From positions 7,660,761 through 7,724,760 of the forward strand of contig JAJEKV010000051.1 in the NCBI GenBank assembly GCA_021234155.1: a DNA stretch of 64,000 nucleotides, written 5' to 3'. Every line of letters starts with the position of its first letter. The stretch's first letter is position 1. Origin of the DNA: Isoetes taiwanensis. Taxonomy: Eukaryota > Streptophyta > Lycopodiopsida > Isoetales > Isoetaceae. The notes beneath the pieces are model-generated. The model did no database searches. It was not told the origin of the DNA and was given only the letters and a program-made list of their open reading frames with translations. The position numbers were made by a program, and so were the translations under genes. Below are positions 42,665-54,564 of this stretch, one piece after another.

Positions 42665-42904
42665 TTTTTGGAGGCCCCCTCCTCTCCCGTATGGGGAAAC
42701 GTATATGGAGGGGGTAAAAAACTGTTATATGTGGCCGTGCCTAGTATCCCCTTTTGCAGCAGCACCTGGGCACACATATTTCATCAACATACCCATCAAA
42801 GGTATCAAAGTAATGAATGGCCTCGGCAAAGAAAACCCTGAGCTCAGCCACGGCAGTGCCGGTTAGCCGGTTTGCACAGCGGCCACCCAGCAAGAGTGCA
42901 ACCG

Positions 42905-43020
42905 CCGGTTTACAGGCAATACCAAGTTTGGAGCAGTTTTTAGCATATTCTAGGCATATTATAGCATATGCTTAGAATATGCCAAAAACCCACATCAACA
43001 AGGGTTTGCCCCCCTTTATA
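42905..43020 (+). repeat. Dispersed GCATAT-rich repeat, copy 1
   Basis: TTTACAGGCA..AGTTTGGAGCAGT, then several GCATAT / ATATGC words, then AAACCCACATCAACAAGGG and TTTGCCCCCC. Further copies: about 46935-47065 (same orientation) and about 47520-47650 (inverted). Confidence 0.7.
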
Positions 43021-43039
43021 TAAAATGTTTCTTAAAAAA

Positions 43040-43960
43040 TTCAGTATAAGGATAATTTCTCTTAGTCCTGAGCACGCAAATGCCCTATGCATCTTTACAT
43101 TAGTGGCATCCCTGGGGCCTCGAACTGCAAAACATTTGCACAATCAATATAGCACCCATCACTTGAGACATTTTAAGGGCACATAATTCAGCTCTTATAT
43201 TCAATCATTTTAAGGGCACTTAATTCAGCTCTTGCATCCGATCCCAACGAAGTATGGCTTCAATCCATTTACATCATATCAACAACAATAGATTCCATTG
43301 TAGTTAGTAGAACTCCCAAAAGATGGGGTAAGGGAAGAACTTTGGCCTTCCATCAAAACAACCATTCATCAACATTTATCTATCAACAACTTCCTTAGCA
43401 GTGAGGATTACTTTAAATCTTGTTTTAAAGCCTTACAACCTCTCCATCACACGTTCTTGTAGCTTGTCCATAAATATAAGCAAATAGCAGCACAAAATTT
43501 GCTCAACCATCTTGGAAGAGTTGGTATTTCTTTCATCTCAAACATTCAAAGCAAGTTCCATTCTCTTTCTAACGAGACATGGTGACAATTTACTTCAAAG
43601 AAAACGACCCTACGTACACCCACTCATTGCTGCTGCGACTATCATTTAGGAAATATCTCCACAACCCGCACAAATATTGGGTCGTCACAACAAGCTAGTA
43701 ACCTTTCATTGGATCATAAGGCAATGCTTAAAAGGACCTTGTGTTGTTATGGGCATGCATTCCACCTAAGACGATTTTCCCAACACGTCCTCTTAGACAC
43801 AAGCGGATTTGCACTTCCCAACCATGAGGGTCTCAGCTGCTCGCTAATATCTTGCTAGCCACCAACATGGAATGTCCATAATATTCTTCTCCATCTGATC
43901 AATACACAAGACAACATCTTACAACCACCCAAATAAGATTAAGAAGATTACCTCGATAGG
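43040..43960. other. No gene supported
   Basis: Non-coding. The word CATTTTAAGGGCAC is duplicated near 43.17 and 43.21 kb. The expected C-terminal kinase exons of the fructosamine-kinase fragment, which should lie here, were not found. Confidence 0.4.
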
Positions 43961-43965
43961 TTTAC

Positions 43966-44990
43966 CTTGAGTACCTTGAGTCGATCTTCAAGCCGGCGCT
44001 CAACAAAAAATTCAATCCATGACATACCCCATGTATTATCTAGTGGTATTACACCAAGGCTGATGAGACGAAAAGAAGTTCTAAATAAGCATCATACAGA
44101 CAAAATTGTATCAGTTTATCATGTTATCTAGTATGGCATGTGAATCCAAACGATCTCCCTACATCTGTGAGATGCATCAACGCAAGTGTTCTACCAAGGC
44201 TCTCTTGACTTGCTGGCTGAATCTGCAAATAATCACATTGCAATTTAAACAAAGAACATGTGCACTTGGCAGTAGAAAATAAAGCTGATTTCACCATGCC
44301 AAAGGAACGGAATGGCAAATACTCCATAACAATGTATGAGCCACCATCTGGTAGGTTTCCACAGCCTAATGGTGTTGGTACATGTACAGACTGTGTGGAT
44401 GCTATTCTTTATAGCCTACAAGATATAGATAAAATAAGGAACAAAATTCTATCCTGCGTGCAGTTATAAATGATGAGCTTCTAATAATACTCTATTTTAA
44501 ATGCAGCTAATTTATGACCTTGAAAACAATCAAGAACCGAAATGTGAAAAAAGATTCTATTCTGCAGAATACACTGTTTTTTAAATGCAAGTAACTCATG
44601 AGTTCGCTCCTTCAAGTGAAGGCCTGCATACCTACGCTTATAATTCACCCGCAAACATATCTGCCACATTGAAGTCTCTGCTAAAATATATGCCGAACAA
44701 AGATAAGCAGATGATATTTTATATCCACTCAGAGAGATATCTGCTCACCTGTTAATTTTTACGAAGTAGTGACCTTATGAACATGAAATTTTGTAAGACT
44801 CATTGATACAGCCACTGAAATGTATCTCTTTGGGCTTCGAAACCAATTCACCGCAGCCAAGCTGTTGCAGATGTGATAGGATTGTAAAATCACCACTGTG
44901 TAGAGAACTACCAGAGGTTCCACCCCTGCTAAATTCAAACCACGTCTGGCTGCTCCGACATGCAAAAGCATTTGACCTAGATTTGTTAAC
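43966..44990 (-). pseudogene. Fructosamine/ribulosamine-3-kinase fragment (FN3K family)
   Basis: FN3K enzymes phosphorylate sugars bound to protein lysines, leading to deglycation. Minus-strand exons, 5' to 3': about 44990-44749 encodes LSHLQQLGCGELVSKP, SGCINESYKI, then a TAA, then GHYFVKINR before a GTGAGC donor. About 44690-44640 encodes DFNVADMFAGEL followed by stops. About 44405-44295 encodes VHVPTPLGCGNLPDGGSYIV and MEYLPF. 44222 to about 44130 encodes SLGRTLALMHL. 44059-43966 encodes NTWGMSWIEFFVERRLEDRL. The order matches plant FN3K proteins (RVPNP..LPTGGSYIIMEF..LGRKLAEMH..NTW..WIEFY). The catalytic HGDLW region is absent and two in-frame stops are present. Decayed, truncated gene. 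Confidence 0.7.
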
Positions 44991-45119
44991 AATGGTATGA
45001 TGAGCAAATTTGCTCTAATTCGCCTGCAAAGACAAAGGCAGGCCTGAGTAGCGTCTTCTTAGTGAAACAAAGAATTCAAGGAAGAACATACTAGATATTA
45101 TCGAAATAGATGCGGTCCA

Positions 45120-46670
45120 ATAGGCTCACCATCCGGTGCTTCAAATGGCTCCCGAAACTAACTCCACGTCCCCCAAAAATTTGCCTAGGCGAACCCGCAC
45201 CCCTGACGTGGCGGGAGCGTCGCGGGGGTAGGACCTGCGTGGCATCAGCTACCGGGTTCGCCCAAGCGAACCCAAACCCCGGTTTGCCATACGTGTGTAG
45301 CAGGGCCGGATTTGCCCATTAGCACGTGGGGACCTGCAATAAATGCCCCCTGCCGGGTTCGCCCAAGCGAACCCACCAGCGGAGGGGGCCACTAGCATTT
45401 ATGGCACTTGCACGAGCAATAAATGCCCCCGGGTTCGCCCAAGCGAACCCCCTGATGGGCCCATTAGCACGTGGGGGTGGGGTGTGATGGCGAACACCTG
45501 CAATACGGTATGCAACACAGACAACGGCAACCTGGATTTCGCCTCCTCCTCCGATCCCGATCTGCAGCTTGTTGATATGGGGGTAAAAGCATGTTAGGGT
45601 GTCCCTTAAAAGTATTATTTAGTGACCAAAAAAGTACCTAAAAAGGTACCCAGGACTGGGTACTGGGTACCTGTGTAATATCTCAATAAAAGGTACATTC
45701 TAGAACTTTTATATATATTTTGGTCTCCAGTAGCATTATCTTTATCTTAACCTTGAATATTAATGCGTTTGACTTTTATTTTGGACTTTTGTACTAGTTT
45801 TAATGAAAATAAAAATGAGAAAGTACCCAGTTCTGAAGTACCTAGTGTATGTACTTTTGCAGGTTCCAAAAGTGGTACACCCTAACATGCTTTTACCCAT
45901 GGCGGAATCCCATTCTCCAATCCGGCCGATGCCCCTGATCCTGAGGATTTCTGCAAGTTTTCTTGGTCCTTTCTGCTTATCGTTGGCGCACTTGGTGAAT
46001 GATCTGGATAAATCCTCTCTGCCATGATTTTTCTTCCAAAAAAACTCTATTCTTTATCACAAGAACTCTGCTTTTCCCCCAAATCAGAAGCGGAAAAAAA
46101 AATTTGCAGACCTGCCAGAGGGTTAAAGAACCGGATCAAATCTTTCACGACCGCCAAAATGGCTAAAACACCGGCTCGGCAGAAATCTAGCTCTAGATCC
46201 GGCGAAGATGTGAGGCAAATGCCAGAGCGAGTTGCGTAGAGAAATCTAAAACAGGGATGCTTCAAAAAACTGCGGCAGATCCGGCAAGGAGAAGGGCCGA
46301 ATTTGCGCCTCTGGGGTCGGTGGTGATTCCGAGTGCCATAATCCACCGCCCTCTGTCTTGTGCGTACGTTTCCTTCACGTTGGAAATGGAATGCGAACCC
46401 GGGGTTCGCCCAAGCGAACCCGGTAGGCGCCCGCCAGCGATTTGCCATGCCTGCCACACATCTGCCATGCCTGCCACAAACCCGGGTTCGGGTTCGCCCA
46501 AGCGAACCCAGTAGGAATGCCACACAGACCGGGTTCGCCCGCGACCGTCCCGCCACGTCGTCCGCGGGTTCGCTTCGGCGAATCCGATGGGTTCGCCCGG
46601 GCGAATTTTTCGGGTTCGCCTGGGCGAACCCGATTGGTTTGCGAACTTCGTTTCGGGAGCCAATAAAGTG
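45120..46670. repeat. Palindrome-rich repeat island (GGGTTCGC-N4-GCGAACCC)
   Basis: The perfect palindrome-like unit GGGTTCGCCCAAGCGAACCC occurs at 45254-45273, 45355-45374, 45431-45450, 46402-46421 and 46490-46509. Variants with other 4-base centres occur at 46566-46585, 46589-46605 and 46612-46631, and half-sites at about 45183 and 46391. The two outer edges are partly inverted copies of each other: TGGCTCCCGAAAC near 45150 and its reverse complement near 46650. A MITE interrupts the middle. No coding sequence is credible; the long minus-strand frame is the translation of the repeats. Confidence 0.75.
45581..45898. mobile_element. 318-bp MITE with 22-bp inverted repeats
   Basis: Begins GGGTAAAAGCATGTTAGGGT and ends with its exact reverse complement; the perfect match is 22 bp, and the similarity continues imperfectly to GGGTAC words about 80 bp in. 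ATGG flanks both sides (45577-45580 and 45899-45902), a possible 4-bp target duplication. No coding capacity. Superfamily not assigned. Confidence 0.8.
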
Positions 46671-46934
46671 TGCGCTCACCATCTGCACCTTGGATCTTCT
46701 GATGTTGAAAACTTCGAAATCTAACAGTGTGGCCTGGGTTTGCAGTATATACTGCAACCTTTAATCCGTAGGAAAAAAATAATCTAGTGATATTCTACTC
46801 ATATCTAACAGTGCTGAGAATATATGGATGCACAAATGACGTGATCGACTTGTTAACCTCCCCCTTCAGGCTTCAGATGGAAGATGGGAAGACCAGATAC
46901 TAAATCCCAGAGCAGACCTCTCCGATTAGCCAGT

Positions 46935-47065
46935 TTCAAGAGTGGCTGCCCAACAACGAAAACGACCGAGGCAGTCATAGGCATATTCCAAGCATATACT
47001 GGCATATACCTATAATATGCCACAAACCCACATAAACAAGGGTTTGCCCCCTTAGGGGCAACCCA
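46935..47065 (+). repeat. Dispersed GCATAT-rich repeat, copy 2
   Basis: Same word order as at 42.9 kb: AGGCATATTCCAAGCATATAC, ATATGCC, AAACCCACATAAACAAGGG, TTTGCCCCC. It lies just outside the PIF-like element. Confidence 0.7.
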
Positions 47066-47519
47066 AAAACTGAGAATACAACTAGACTTAGAATGCAACT
47101 AGACTTAGACTGAGAATGCAAGTAGACTTAGGGTACCTACACACCATGGGGTTAACTTTGTTTGGTTTAAAAAAAAAAAAAAAACTAGTAACACATATGG
47201 TTTTTGTTAGAAAAATTGTTAAATCTAAGGGGTTAACTTTTGGCAAATTGTTAGGGTTAAATTAGGCAGTTAACCCCCTTTCACATCCATTTTTGTGTAG
47301 TTTTAACAGTGGTTAACAACATCATAATTTGTCGACGAAAACTTAATCGATGCCCTATCCCTCCTTTTAATTTTGTTAACGATCGAGGCCGGCGTCGAAA
47401 CGATTGAGGCCGTCACTGGATTGCCGTGGCATTGGCTCCAGGATGAAGAATCACCAAATGTCACTACCCTGTAAGTGTTTCCATCATCCTGTTTTTCAAG
47501 AAACTTGTAGGGTATCGTG

Positions 47520-47650
47520 GCTTTTTGGGTTGCCCCTAGGGGGCAAACCCTCGTTTATGTGGGTATGTGGGCATATCCAGGTATATGCCGGCATATGCCT
47601 AGCATATGCTGGTGACTGCTCCAAACTGGCTGCTGCCTGTAAACTCTCGG
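47520..47650 (-). repeat. Dispersed GCATAT-rich repeat, copy 3 (inverted)
   Basis: Reverse complement of copies 1 and 2: GGGTTTGCCCCC..AACCCACATAAACGAGGG read on the minus strand, then GCATATGCCGGCATATAC and AGTTTGGAGCAGTCACC. It lies inside the PIF-like element, so it and copy 2 form an inverted pair across the element's left end. Confidence 0.7.
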
Positions 47651-47699
47651 TCAGTCGAAGTTGTGGGCACCGATTTGAGACCCGATTGAGCTTCTTCAG

Positions 47700-50600
47700 G
47701 TTTGAGCAATGATATTTTCTGTGTTTTTCTAAAGAACGGCTAAGTTTTAAGCTTAGAAATGTTGACCTCGAAGCAAACTTCTGTAAGACTGCATTCAAGG
47801 TTACAACAAACAGATTCTTCCCTGTCAAGGTATTGCAAGCTTGCTAGAATCGTGCATGCTTCTTTATGGTTTTAGGGTCCACGGACATGGTGCTGTGCCG
47901 GAGTCTGATAGCCGGATCTGCTATTTGCTATGTCGATTTGAAGTTGACCAAATTTGCTTACGGATCTCCATGTTCTTTGGCATGCTTTAAGGCCTTGCAG
48001 ATAGCGCAGTAGATGGCCAATATTTTAAAGCCTATATTTTTTCGGTTGAGAACAGAGGCACATTCTTCCGGTCTAAGTTATTTTCAGAGCCTATGTTTCT
48101 AGAGCCTCTACCGAGTTTACTTCCAGATCCGCCATGTTGCTGGCATGCTTTGTGGCTTTTGCTAACATGCCCAGTGAATAAAGGCTGCCAAGAAGTATTG
48201 GAATCGAGTAAAAGAACTTGGAAAACATTGAAGAACAACAAGGAATAGGTAACTTAGTTGTCAAGTGAGCTCGCACAGCTATCTTCTGTATCTAGAAAAG
48301 GTATATCAGTCTTATTTGCTTCTGTATATTAGAAATAGTGCAAAGGGGATATGCTTTGTATTTCCTACTATTCTTTATTCATAATAGTACATGCAAGAAG
48401 CCATATATGAGGTGAACAAATGCCGTATGTCTGGATGGTGGAAATACATAGCAAGTTACTGTCAACAATCAGGTAAATCAAGGTTTTTTTAGATCCATTG
48501 CTTTGGGCTTATTTTTAATATTTCTAATTTACCCTTTCATTCTAGGAGTAGCCTTACATCTGAGTATGGAGGCACCCATTTTCAGAGAAGTATGCTCCAG
48601 AGATGTCTGTGCCAATTGCATCCATTTCTATATTTACTTTGCATGTCATTATGATAGGACTGCATTTAGTGGCACATTTGACAGATCCTAGAGTTCTCCA
48701 TATCCACGCTGGCCTAGCATATCACATCTCATTTGTTAAGAAAATGTAGATATAGATGGTTGCTATTTGATCTGCAGCTTGAATCTGTTGCTGCCCATAA
48801 GACATTGTTTGTAAATCTATTATTCATATAGCTGCAAGTTTCTTTAGTCTGCCTATTACTTTTTCTTATAACGGAACTTTATTTGTTGCTGTACAGTGGA
48901 GGTCACAATTTGAGGGCAAATAACCAGTCAATAAATCTTGCAATACATAGCTGATTGTTTGGTTCTTACCTTCTCTTGTCAGCGTCTTACAGAGCTCAGC
49001 ACTACTTCTAATTCATGACCTTTGTGCAGGTAACATTCTGTTGTCTTGTAGGTTGTTGCATTTTACCCATGTACATACACATGCACATCCTCACATGTTA
49101 TTTGTTTAAAAGACTCCTTTAAAATCCCGCATTGAATTTTTGCGAGATTGAACATATGAATGCTGGTCGTTGCATTCTGAAGGTTCAGTTCAATTCATGC
49201 AAAATGTTAGATCATCAATATGTCGTTATCAGAATTTAACTTGCGCACATGACAACTTTGCAAATTTACAGGGTTGTTCTTTGACCTGAAAAATGTTAAC
49301 GTATGGTGGATTCAACTCGTGGCAATACTTGGAATAGTAAGCCTGTGTTTCTGTTTCAGAAAGGTTATCTTTGTCAAATGTGGGGTGGTTTAATAAAAAT
49401 TGTTAGAATGTAGTACATATGTTTAGTAGATATGATGACACATCTGATGCCCACTTGCCATATAAGACACATGTTTCAGATGACATGCAAACATGATGTT
49501 GCTGATGTCTACACTTGTTACTTATTTGTTACTTCAATTGGCGCAGGAGGTTAGACTCCTCAGGAGATGCTTAGAACAAGCTTTTACTGATTCCACTTGA
49601 GAACTTTATATTCCAAGCTTTTGCTCTCAAGTGTTAGAACTCATTTCCACATGGCATCTATCAAAATATATACAAGTTAAGCCATAAATGATGAGATGGC
49701 AGACATGCTGATATGGTAGCAGATTTCTAAAGCTTACACATGGCAAGTTGCCAGAGAATTCTTCATTATCTGTAGGGAAGCAAGACTAAAGGGTTATTAT
49801 ATAAGTTGGAAAGTCTTTTGACAGATGCAGATATGACGAGTAGTGACTTAGATAAAGCACAGATCAGCCACACGGTATGCCTCCTACTTTTGAAGATAAT
49901 GCATTGATTTGCGGTTCAAAGTAACAGTAGAGTATGAGTACTTGAAACAGGATAAGCACAAAAAAGCCGTAGAGACGTTATGGCTCATTCTTCATTGTGA
50001 TAATCATGGAAGTTACGCATCATGCTAAATATGCCCAAGCAATCCACTTCGCAAAGGTGTGTATGTTCAAGTCTGCCCGGCCAGATGGACTTGGATCAAT
50101 TTGTCGCGGTATTGCCTAACAAGGGATAGCTTTAACAAGACCAACACTTGTGTGGACGTACTTCAGTTGCAAAGTAGACGCTTAGAAATTTTGTATCTCC
50201 TAGTCACAGTCCCAGAACATGATGTTGTTGATTTGTCCATTGGGTTATAAAGTGGCACAGTCAGACATATAGTTAGGATTTGTTTTCATTCTTTTCTAGC
50301 CTCTCAAGTGTTAGTATCCATCGTAACTTGGATATCAAGTGCCTAAGAGAACGACATTCACGGTGTTGGCTTACGCGTTTTATAACAGTGTTTGGAGTAT
50401 ATTACATAGGTACAACTTCGGTGACTTTTATGGAAAGAATGAAGCCTCGCCAATTTATCATCCCACGATAGTAGTAGGGCGTTGTAAGCTTTAAGAAACT
50501 CTTTGTATTTATGCCTGTTGTTTGTTATACATGTAATCTATCTTATGCTGAATTTGTGTTTAACAGTTCCTATACTTTAATTTTTGTGCAATTGTTGCTA

Positions 50601-52790
50601 GTGGAGCTGCCCCTCCTCCCCTTATACTTGTAAGTTCATGGTTTCATTATTTCTGTCACAACCATTGCCCATTATGAAAGGTAACTTCTACAGGTTGGTG
50701 CAGTCAATTTGTTTTGCGCATTGCTCATGCTAAATGCGCTACAGAAATAGGGAACTAATGATGACATTCAAGCCACCAAACAGTGCAGTTGCACACTCAC
50801 ATTTGTAGTTAATGTGTATACCATACAAATGCAATTTCAAGATTTGCATAAATTTGCATAAATTTGTTGTTCAAGAATATACTTCTGCTAAATTTGCATA
50901 AATTTGTTGTAAACCAATTGAACACAGAAATAAGCCAGTTTCTGTGTGGAAAATATAGACAGCTTTCATAACATCATTCAGAAGATGTTTGCATTATTTG
51001 AGAAAAAACCAGAATTTCTATATTTAAGACAGGCATAGACTATTTGGAATGTATACACCATTATAACAATTTATAAGATGGCCTTTATCTATTTCTTTTA
51101 CTCTTCGTACCATCATAAAAATTCCTTGTTTCCTATTTTACTTCGTTTTTTTTTTTTTGCATTATTCCACTCTTGAAACATATTAGGATAAGGATATTAT
51201 TCCATCATCTTCTAATTGGTGATCTTGGCTATGCTCAACTACAATTCCCTTCAGCTCGATGTTACTAGAAAAGTGGTGGGGAACCAGGGATATTCATTAG
51301 GCGTACAGAACATGTGCATGCAACTATAGGGGTTTCTATCAACCATTTTTGTACGTCTACTTATAATACATATAGTAAGGCATATTAATCCAGCTTTGAG
51401 CTGAGGTTCTTTGTTATTACTTGTAACATAAGCATTTACAATTTCTATCTGTATAGCCAGAAAATGAGTCCCCAAGTTCTTTATGTATAGACAAAACAGA
51501 TATAGCCAGAGAAGGCTTCCAAATGGAATTTTACTGTAACATGATCAAATATTAAGCAAATATTAATAGATTTTGTTCCAAATGTCCAGGATTATAGTTT
51601 TGAATTGATTGTCAAAAACTTTGAACTATGATTCAAGCCACTTCACACTCCGGCCATGGAGGGCAACCCTTCGTGCGCAGCACCTTGTTTTTTTTTGCTC
51701 AAACCGGCCATCATACCATTACATTATCATAAATTCTGTGTTTTCCTCTCTTTGTAGTGTGTTATAACCATGAATCTAAGAGAAAATACACACTTCTTGA
51801 TGCTCATTTACACTATTCACAGAGCAGTTATGATCTAATGAATGAAGATTTAAAATCTAATGACATAGAATATGTATTATAGTTTTGAAGCAGAAGTATG
51901 CCAGTGGATTTGAAAGTGGGTTTGAGAATCTGCTCAGAAATTTCAGTTTATTTAAACATTCCAAAACATAGGATTAATATATTCGTCCTTATCACTGATT
52001 CGATGCAGCTGAAATGGCCAGTAATGATCAAGAGGATGTTGTAGAGATTGTAGCACCTTCTAGTGCTAGCCATTATCAATTCGAGTGCCAAACATCTCCA
52101 TCTGTCTGTTCCTTTTCATCAGAATCTTTCTTTCACAGATGAATCTTCACCACTTCACCACTTATTTGTGTAAGAAGCACCTATGGAAGCAAGTTGTTGT
52201 GGCAGGCTAAGGTATTTCTTTTCATGACTAATGTGAATTGGTATGTATGTAACAGTACATGGCGGTGCTCCACTTATTAGTGTCATCATGAGGTCTAATT
52301 GCTTTATTCAAAACCTAATCATTAGGATGTGGCCTGAAGATGCAAAGCACTTTGGAGTTTTTTTAAATCCACACCATCACCCAAAATGAATGATTTAGCA
52401 CTAAGGAAATAGCCTATCAAACTTTAGTTGAAACTACATGTTGAGCACACTACACGAGAGTACACATTTACTTGGTCATAGCCCACATATTTCTATCTTG
52501 TGGCAAGAGTGCCATGGATGCAAATACAGACTTTTATTTCGTTCAAAAGCACAAGCTCAAAACTCCATAGCCACAGTTGACTATGGAATATAAGGAACAT
52601 ATATGTTCCACATTGTTGCTGGTACATGAGGAACACAGACTTGGAAAGTGGATTTTAGCCAACGCCTAGCTAAATTTTATTGTATTGACTCCTGGACCAT
52701 TTGTCAGTCTTTGAACAAAATAACCTAATGATTAGGATGATGCTGGCATGGAGTCAGTCATTTGTCAGCGAATTTGGGTTGTTTGTAATG
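47700..52790 (+). other. Exon-like patches of an unrecognised gene or genes
   Basis: Several plus-strand stretches look like exons: about 49790-49875 (LESLLTDADMTSSDLDKAQI before a GTATGC donor), about 49549-49590 after GCGCAG (EVRLLRRCLEQAFT), and about 52006-52140 after GATGCAG (EMASNDQEDVVEIVAPSSAS, ending at TGA). They cannot be joined into one confident model and I do not recognise the protein. The remainder is AT-rich intron-like or intergenic sequence. They lie within the 6.6-kb TIR element, so they may be transduplicated host sequence. Confidence 0.3.
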
Positions 52791-52794
52791 CCTC

Positions 52795-52960
52795 AGTACA
52801 TTTGCCTTTGAACATATGCTTTTGGGCCTGATAACAGATGCTTTTGGACCTGATAATAGATGCTTTAGGCCTGATAACAGATGCTTTTGGGCCTGATAAC
52901 ATATGCTTTTGGACCTGATAACAGATGCCTCAGTACACTTGCCTTTGAACATATGCTTTG
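52795..52960. repeat. 22-bp tandem repeat, about five units
   Basis: Units of ATGCTTTTGGGCCTGATAAC plus AG, about five in a row, one a base or two shorter. The array is bracketed by a direct repeat of TCAGTACA(T/C)TTGCCTTTGAACATATGC. Confidence 0.75.
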
Positions 52961-53769
52961 GGCACCACATGGGGTAACCATGCATTAATACATCAATATG
53001 GTCAGATCTTGATCAACCTTGAAATAGCACTTCATGGCTACAGCTGTGGTGCACATGGGATAGTATACGGTACACGGTAAGATATGTTGGAGATATGTGG
53101 ACCATAACATTAAATAGGCCAGGCTAACTAGCTTTTCCAAGTGCAGGCTCACCATTCTACTCAAATTGGGTGTTGTATAAGCTTGGCATTGGCATGGGCT
53201 ACTGTGTAAAGTATAAATGAACGATTCAAGAATATTCAGAGTGTTGCATGAGATAGCAGAGTGTTGTATGAGTGTGTGTGGTTCAGAAAATCCGCTAAGC
53301 AAAGCATGCTTCTACATTAGTGGTATCTTAGTATTCGTAACTACAAGCATATAATATGGCGCAACAAGCTACAAGAATGCAAACATGGTATCTGTGAGCC
53401 AGGAGTATGTGCACAAAGGGCCATGCCAGTATCGATCCAGTGAATGCAATCTTATGCTGGATATAGAGGCTGGTTGTACTGTGAATGCACACGTTCTTCT
53501 TGTACACGTTCTTCTTGTAAAACTGTTAGTAAATTCTTGGAGCCAAACGACCATTAACAGATTGTTCAGATTATGGAATGACCATTAACAGATTAATTTT
53601 TGTTTTGCAATGTGAAAAACTTTTTAACAGATTCTGTTAAGTTAAAAACTAACATAACAACTCCAGTACGAAACTGTTTTTAAAAAATTGTGTTATGTTA
53701 ATAGATAACAAACAATTGGTTATCTTAAAATTTACTTTAATTTAACCCCATGGTGTGTAGGTACCCTTA

Positions 53770-54564
53770 GAATGTAAGCAGTGTACAACAAACCTTTTTT
53801 TCCCAATAGGAAAAAAGCCTTTTGTTTATAAAATTAATAGGATTATATAAGTTTGAACTGGATTGGCCCTTTTGTTACGAAATCCATTACGAACTTTCCT
53901 GTAACGAATATTTATAAAAGGGTCAGCATGAAGTTTCTTTTTTACAAAGAATCCTGTATTAGACTTGTATGTAATGAGAATTCTCTTTACAAGCACGTAC
54001 AATGGAAACAAAATAAAACTTTTCTATTTCAGACATTCTACAAGCTCATCAAGTGTTGTAGGACATTGAAAAACCTATAATGCATGCACTATATGATGAA
54101 AAAATGTTTTGGAGGTGGTCATTTAACAGCATTTAATATTGTAGGCATATCTTAAATATAATATTTGCATTCGCTATACATAAGTAGCTTAATAAGAAAA
54201 TCCTACTAGTATAAAATATAACCGAAAAAAATCCTAGGACCTATGGCTTCAACCGGCCCAAATCCTTATACGCCATTTTTTGGACCGGCCATATATCCTA
54301 GAATATTTCATATGAATCGGAACTTTTTAATTTGAACCGGATTGTTTGATTCAATCATAGGACTTGTTGCACACTTAATGTAATTGAATGTAATGTAAGT
54401 AACTGAACAATTTCAGGGAAGAATGTTGCACACATGGCACTCTAAGATTGGACGAAATGGCTGAACGGGGTACTTGGAGGAAATGACTGATCAAAGGAAA
54501 GTACCCCAACTTTACGTTAAACCGAAAACCTGCTGGCGTAGAAAAAACCTAGACTGGCTTGGAC
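53770..54564. other. Intergenic; dispersed repeat copy 2 and 5' flank of the OB-fold gene
   Basis: 54268-54370 matches the repeat at 29.17 kb (GACCGGCCATATATCCTAG, AACTTTTTAATTTGAACC, GATTGTTTGATTCAATC). The last 200 bases before the gene start hold no clear TATA box that I would assign. An in-frame TAG shortly upstream of 54565 supports the ATG chosen there. Confidence 0.5.

Larger units (their letters stand above)
47131..53766. mobile_element. 6.6-kb PIF/Harbinger-like element with captured or lost cargo
   Basis: Both ends carry the same 25-bp terminal inverted repeat beginning GGGTACCTACACACCATGGG, exact on both sides. TTA flanks each end (47128-47130 and 53767-53769), the target preference and 3-bp duplication of PIF/Harbinger transposons. 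The interior has no recognisable DDE transposase or Myb-like protein. It holds plus-strand exon-like patches with splice consensus, a tandem repeat and an inverted copy of a dispersed repeat. It is either a decayed autonomous element, a cargo-carrying element, or two element ends that happen to face each other. The matching ends and TTA sites favour one element. Confidence 0.6.

Noticed and set aside
46047-46757. 236-codon minus-strand frame in the hairpin island
   Set aside because: It is the translation of repeated GGGTTCGC palindromes (FAQANP / FAWANP) and not a protein gene.
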